Part shown: positions 60,901-64,000 of the stretch, in pieces
Position numbering within the stretch: the stretch's first letter is position 1
Layout: the number at the start of each line of letters is the position of its first letter
Assembly: GCF_964291045.1 (NCBI RefSeq)
Contig: NZ_OZ197277.1
Span: 1,364,001-1,428,000 of the forward strand
DNA length: 64,000 nt
Origin: PALSA-1444 sp964291045
Lineage (GTDB): Bacteria; Chlamydiota; Chlamydiia; Chlamydiales; Rhabdochlamydiaceae
Direction of reading: 5' to 3'
Notes under the pieces: model-generated
The model's input: the letters and a program-made list of their open reading frames with translations, nothing else
Database searches by the model: none
Told to the model about the DNA's origin: nothing
Translations under genes and position numbers: made by a program

Positions 60901-62918
60901 ATCTCTTTCATGAAACGTACATCTTCTTGATCTTCATGCACAGAAAAACAGAGTGTACGGTCATTGGTTTTACGGCCCATAAAATAAGGATCTTCTTGAT
61001 AGGAGTGATCATCAAAAGCTTGTACAATAGGCCTAATAGGAGATGCTGCATGATATGTTTTACTCTTTGAGGTTTCATAAAGATCCCCTTCTTCATTTTT
61101 GCCTAAAAGCATCATAGGAGAAAAAATACCTGAAAATGCAAGGGAAGCCGTTACAGCAGAAGAGATAACCACATCTTTCCATTTTGGCTCTTCTGAATTC
61201 ATCCTAATGATTTTTTGCTCATGAACACTAAATACAAATAAGTGAAGGTGCTTATATTCAGCAGGCCATTTTCTCACCTCTATCGCCAGTTCTCCAAATG
61301 TACAGCGCTCACACCTCATCTTTTCATAAATCAGTCGGTCCATCTCTTGCTGAAATTGAATGTGGTCGCAAAGAGAATTATTCTCCATTTCTAAAATAAT
61401 ATTCTTTAACTCATTCTCTTCATTGATTCTTAATTTTTTCATGAATACAGAAAGTGTTTCTATCTTCTTTTCTTCATCAGAAAAAAAGAGGCTTGAAAGA
61501 GAACTAGGTAGCTTTTCTTCTAGATCATTTGAACTATAGCCACAGGAAAGAAGTGATGCAATTAAAGCTCCCATCCCTTGACCAGATATTCGGCTAAGCT
61601 CTGGCATCACCTTTTTCTTTTCTAAAGCTTGTACGATGCCTTGGTACACCATTTTTTCATCCGATAAGCTATCTAAGACAAGATTCATCGGAAGCCTTTG
61701 CCCTTGCTGTGCTTCCTTTGTTTTCCCTATTTTTAAAGTGTTTTGAATATTTTCTAGAAGATTTTTACATCGAATCCCTCTAAAACTTAATTGTTTTTGT
61801 TGCTTGAGATGTTGCAAAGGGGTGAGGCCATTTTTATCAATGAGATAAGGATCAGCACCCAGTGTAATTAAAAGTTGAATAGCTTCAGGTTTTTTACTCT
61901 TAGCTGCAAATAAAAGAGGCGTCCCCGAAGAATCAGATGCTCCTTGATTAATGAGGCATCCTCCTTTAACAAGTGTGTAAATAGCCGTAAGATCTCCTAA
62001 AAGGGCAGCCAATTGTAGAGGCGTTCTTTCCGCAAAATCTTTTGCTTCAAAGAGCTCTTTCATTGTTTGATGATCTCCAATCAAATGCTGCAAGAGATGA
62101 GACTGATTAGCATGAATTGCCAAATGAAGGATATTTCCAAAAGAGGAAATAGACTCGGATAGATTGAGTTGTTTAAAAGTGTTATGATTAAGGAGCAAGG
62201 CGATACTCTCTTGACATCCTGAAGCCACGGCAAGTGCAAGTATTGAAATATGCAGGTCTGGATAAGAAGAAGGGGTCCAAGAGTCTCCCAATGAAGAGCT
62301 TGTAAGAAGTTTTTGAAGGGCGTCAAGATGCCTCTCATGAATAGCCCAATGAAGAGGATTTAGCCCATGAGAATCTTTATCTTGTGGACTAAAGTATGCT
62401 TTGGAAATCAAGAATTCAACAAGGTGAGAGTGCCCATAGATAGCTGCAATATGAAGCCCATTTCTTTTTGAAGAGTCTTTTGAGCTCATGAGATTTTCAT
62501 AACCCAGCTCTTGAATAAGCATCTCTATACAATCTTGAGAACCTTCTTTGATTGCAGTAAGAAAAATATCCATACCTTGCGCATCCTCAAGACGAAGGAG
62601 TATTTCATGATTAAGAGAGCTCCATGTAATTTCCCCGTAAGAGATCATAATCTTCTGAAAAATAGCCTGAATAAGGGAATATCTGCCTTCTTGAGAAATG
62701 TTTGACCTGTTTGGTATGACAGATTCATGACCGAAAACTGTATGATAGATAGAGAAAATTTGTTCTAATTGAACCGATTTAATGGCTATTTGAGGTAACT
62801 CAGCATGTGTTTCTAAGGGAAAGGAGGCTGGTATACGAGTAGATGCCTGAATCTTTTCTGATGAATTAAACTTTACATTTTTACCATCTGCTAAATTACT
62901 TACCGAAGGAATTCCCAT
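57948..62918 (-). CDS. NLR-like STAND protein: ankyrin, degenerate patatin, NB-ARC, TPR
   Basis: A 1656-residue multidomain protein. Residues 1-120 are unique. Ankyrin repeats follow at about 120-385 (NGLHIAAIYGHSHLVEFLI, GTPLLFAAK, ALHLA-like units). A patatin-like region lies at about 420-640: YQGIVQALEKKKVMPELSRI, then SGQGMGALIASLLSCGYS, where the nucleophile serine of GxSxG is glycine (residue 448), then SAVTASLAFSGIFSP without the DGG/DGA aspartate. An NB-ARC/STAND ATPase spans about 785-1000: P-loop GSGGMGKST near 809-817, Walker B YLFIIDG, ILMTTR, LGYLPLAL. About ten TPR_12-type 42-residue repeats follow, from 1185 to the end. GGAAAAG precedes the ATG. Likely a ligand-sensing switch; whether it serves phage defence, host interaction or something else is unknown. 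Confidence 0.9.
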   Translation of the reverse strand: MGIPSVSNLADGKNVKFNSSEKIQASTRIPASFPLETHAELPQIAIKSVQLEQIFSIYHTVFGHESVIPNRSNISQEGRYSLIQAIFQKIMISYGEITWSSLNHEILLRLEDAQGMDIFLTAIKEGSQDCIEMLIQELGYENLMSSKDSSKRNGLHIAAIYGHSHLVEFLISKAYFSPQDKDSHGLNPLHWAIHERHLDALQKLLTSSSLGDSWTPSSYPDLHISILALAVASGCQESIALLLNHNTFKQLNLSESISSFGNILHLAIHANQSHLLQHLIGDHQTMKELFEAKDFAERTPLQLAALLGDLTAIYTLVKGGCLINQGASDSSGTPLLFAAKSKKPEAIQLLITLGADPYLIDKNGLTPLQHLKQQKQLSFRGIRCKNLLENIQNTLKIGKTKEAQQGQRLPMNLVLDSLSDEKMVYQGIVQALEKKKVMPELSRISGQGMGALIASLLSCGYSSNDLEEKLPSSLSSLFFSDEEKKIETLSVFMKKLRINEENELKNIILEMENNSLCDHIQFQQEMDRLIYEKMRCERCTFGELAIEVRKWPAEYKHLHLFVFSVHEQKIIRMNSEEPKWKDVVISSAVTASLAFSGIFSPMMLLGKNEEGDLYETSKSKTYHAASPIRPIVQAFDDHSYQEDPYFMGRKTNDRTLCFSVHEDQEDVRFMKEMKSKSLLRYLMHSSLQQDLNMQEISSQGRIILIDLPKDEKDIMTLSQTIVEDSLSLVSVPSTQQSQIGVSSSLATILTPWKYRFFLEAPQLDIPLSKIKKGKYEDIPSLPLSFIERSQELESIVEAFKTHAKVAIAGSGGMGKSTLAMKYGHAYKDNYEFVLFAKVSSEAELIEKLLELAKGFKIIEENPQEALKVLKAKLHRIENPYLFIIDGFDHQDLFPLIKTYLPRTFQCKILMTTRAGLIAEVEGFHKIKLFPFKPEEAVNYLLKRTERCLHEDEKTSIVEITQKLGYLPLALTHAAGYIKEQNITFEEYLKLFKIYYLELFHAKNINILTEEESILTTWHFSINTIAKMPDGDLAKQLIEMISCLGEGLIPYPIFEKWISLFYLEKDELTLRRALRLLMNYSLINSQKENQSKVSCYEIHLLVQQSIKYQLSSDEKKKNISQIRDVLDKELDELRKQDKYERSILIEYGTHASSLLASDGFKENFLLERKRIFIGNLTNLYKKLCLFGTAEKYAQDELKMSKEIYGENSHYTAESYQVIGEILKGLGKIEDALQISEMALRINQKVHGENSHYTAESYQAVGEILRELGRVQDGLKMNETALEINLKVHGEETHYTAESYQAIGRMLRELGQGEKALEMSEKALKIKQKVLGEDTHYTSESYQAVGEILRELGKDEEALKMHKAALQINQKVFGEESRYTADSYQTVGRALRWLGRGEEALKISEKALKINLKVFGEESRYTAESYQAVGRILRDLGREEEALEMCEKALKIKRKVLGEETRYTAESYQAVGEILRELGRIEEALKMSEIALNLKQKVYGEESDYTASSYEAIGKNLRELGRLEEALKMSEAALKIRQKILGEESPYTAATYHVIAEILNDLGRVEESIKTGKTALEINQKVRGDKSRYTGESYETLAKVFKDSGRLEDALGMSYKALEIHQKIYGEESKHTLASHKLVKKILSLLNKVDEADFSNPF
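58030..59400 (-). repeat. 126-nt tandem repeats encoding TPR units
   Basis: About eleven units of 42 codons, each with AESYQAVGEILRELGR, EEALKMSE and ALKIxQKVxGEES. Units are close at DNA level, allowing copy-number change and possible changes in ligand specificity. Confidence 0.85.
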
Positions 62919-63281
62919 TTCTTTTCCGCTTGTAAAAATTAAAAAAATGAGAATAGATAAAAAACATGTTAATAATCCATTATTTTTTAAATTTTATGAA
63001 AAGAAAAAACTAAACTTACCACGCACTAGAAAACGAGGCTAGATTGGAAGCTATGTTATCTGTTAAAGACAGCAATTATTCAGATAGCCCCATTTCTAAT
63101 ACATTTATTATCAATAGATTAGATCCTAGATTGTCAGAAGAAAAGAATTGTAAAAATTAAGCTTACACTCTAGTAAAAAAAGTATAAAATAGGTAAATCC
63201 CTACACTTATTTAAAGAGCTAAAGCTTATTTAGATTGATCTTTGTTAAGAGAAGAGCTCTACCGCTCTAAGAGAAAAAAAA
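62919..63281. other. Gene-free stretch, 363 nt
   Basis: AT-rich DNA upstream of the NLR-like gene and downstream of tRNA-Leu. It must hold the NLR-like gene's promoter. A T-rich run right after the tRNA 3' end on the minus strand (plus-strand A-run at 63273-63280) could help end tRNA transcription. Nothing else recognised. Confidence 0.35.
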
Positions 63282-63363
63282 TGCGAAAGGTGGGACTCGA
63301 ACCCACACAAGTTGCCTCACTACCACCTCAAGGTAGCGCGTCTGCCAATTCCGCCACTTCCGC
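63282..63363 (-). tRNA. tRNA-Leu (GAG)
   Basis: 82 nt. Acceptor GCGGAAG pairs with CTTTCGC (one G-U). The anticodon stem CTACC/GGTAG encloses TTGAGGT, anticodon GAG, reading CUC and CUU. Variable arm and GGTTCGAGTCC T-loop present; CCA not encoded. Discriminator A. Confidence 0.95.
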
Positions 63364-63634
63364 ATGTCAGGAAAACAATATTAACTAAAGACGCCTAAAG
63401 AAATCAAGCAGGCTTTTTTAACCTCTGTATTTTTTTTCTCTTTGTTAAAAGAGCATCTTAAAAATCCCTATAAGAATCCCCTCTCTGCAGGAAATTTCCT
63501 CGTGATGCAATCTTTTTTTCTTTAAGATACCTCTAGTGCGTCTGATGAGAATTTTTGTTCAATGAAGCTTTCAATTTCTTCTTTATAAAAGCTCTTTCTT
63601 TCTTTTTTAGAAACGATGCGGTATAGTTGCCTAT

Positions 63635-64000
63635 ATGCGTTGTACAACTTATTGCACAGCTGCGGCTTACGATATTCCGAGACTCTTTCAATCTCTTCAT
63701 CCGTTTGGCCTAGCACAAATGTTTCGAGACTGTGTTCATCTTCAACTCAAAGAGGACAAACTAGGTAAAGGCGATGTCTTTTACTTATCTTATGGCTGCG
63801 TTGTTTTATGGGGCTTAACCGAAGAAGAAGAGAGAGTCATCTTAACAGCTCTTCACGACTTTGAAAAAGAGCCTATGGCAAAACCTGAGATGGATGAATT
63901 TACCTACATCTATGCAGACCATATGAGACTAGAAGAAGATGAAATCTCTCTTCCCTCCAAGAACACCTTTACCAAACTTGCCATCTCTTACGGTCTTGCG
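63635..64000 (+). CDS. DUF155/RMND1-family protein, N-terminal part (runs off the window)
   Basis: The first 122 codons of a gene cut by the right edge. The ATG at 63635 is the first after an in-frame TAG at 63608. The sequence has FYLSYGCVVLWGLTEEEE (DUF155 signature FxFxYGxxVxWxxxxxEE), then MDEFTYIYAD and EDEISLPSK. DUF155 proteins include human RMND1, needed for mitochondrial translation, and yeast Rmd1/Rmd8; the bacterial role is unknown. Members normally have C-terminal membrane helices, which would lie outside the window. No clear Shine-Dalgarno. Confidence 0.8.
   Translation, partial: MRCTTYCTAAAYDIPRLFQSLHPFGLAQMFRDCVHLQLKEDKLGKGDVFYLSYGCVVLWGLTEEEERVILTALHDFEKEPMAKPEMDEFTYIYADHMRLEEDEISLPSKNTFTKLAISYGLA

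Noticed and set aside
63522..63716. Minus-strand ORF of 64 codons near the right edge
   Set aside because: Antisense to the beginning of the DUF155-like gene, which has clear family motifs; regarded as a shadow.

Overview
The window looks like chromosome of a Chlamydiae-phylum bacterium, most likely a Simkania/Parachlamydia-type environmental chlamydia rather than a Chlamydia species. The sequence evidence is a fused glycyl-tRNA synthetase (alpha and beta chains in one ORF), a chlamydial-type L36 without the zinc cysteines, a plant/chlamydial-type soluble PlsB, a stand-alone SWIB protein, Asp23/AmaP-like genes, DUF4116 repeats, and two copies of a family I know only from environmental chlamydiae. 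No rRNA, CRISPR array or insertion sequence was seen. Three tRNA genes are present: Leu-CAA, Arg-UCG and Leu-GAG.

Layout: (1) 1-4 kb, minus strand: a two-partner secretion operon, tpsB then tpsA, translationally coupled (ATGA) to a flavoprotein cut by the window edge. (2) 4-6.6 kb: a gene split by an in-frame stop and a protein built from about 140-residue repeats. (3) 6.8-14.2 kb: glyQS, mutS and uvrC. (4) 14.2-18.2 kb: AmaP/Asp23-like pair, two paralogous chlamydia-specific genes, and a CPBP-type membrane protein with an internal 123-nt duplication. (5) 18.3-22.4 kb: dus, rpsN-rpmJ and divergent rpmH-rnpA-uvrD; rnpA has no ordinary start codon. (6) 22.5-31.4 kb: glycosyltransferase-like gene, DTW/Tsr3-like gene, pcnB-hydrolase-lpxB, DUF177-rpmF-plsX-rng-plsB (RNA processing, lipid A and phospholipid synthesis). 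(7) 31.5-37.4 kb: an accessory two-gene operon (PLC-like protein plus P-loop/DUF4116 repeat protein) sitting between plsB and the M16 protease gene. (8) 37.8-49.2 kb: M16 protease, yebC, two GNATs, prfB, SWIB, truA, atoC-like activator, lipoprotein, tRNA-Leu and HAD phosphatase. (9) 49.4-51.8 kb: a 41-residue repeat protein whose 3' end has decayed by a stop and a frame change. (10) 52-57.9 kb: operon hpf - PD-(D/E)XK nuclease-like - two MptE-like proteins; then rlmN, tRNA-Arg and recO. (11) 57.9-62.9 kb: a 1656-residue NLR-like protein (ankyrin - degenerate patatin - NB-ARC - TPR). (12) tRNA-Leu and the start of a DUF155/RMND1-like gene at the right edge.

Housekeeping blocks appear to keep the gene order I remember from Chlamydia genomes (glyQS-mutS-uvrC-rpsN-rpmJ-rpmH-rnpA; pcnB-lpxB; DUF177-rpmF-plsX-rng-plsB-M16; yebC-GNAT-prfB-SWIB-truA-HAD-atoC-recO). 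Accessory genes, mostly repeat proteins likely to face the host or to sense something, are wedged between these blocks. The most interesting item is the NLR-like protein: its domain order resembles patatin-NB-ARC-TPR proteins of fungi, but its patatin catalytic residues appear to be missing.
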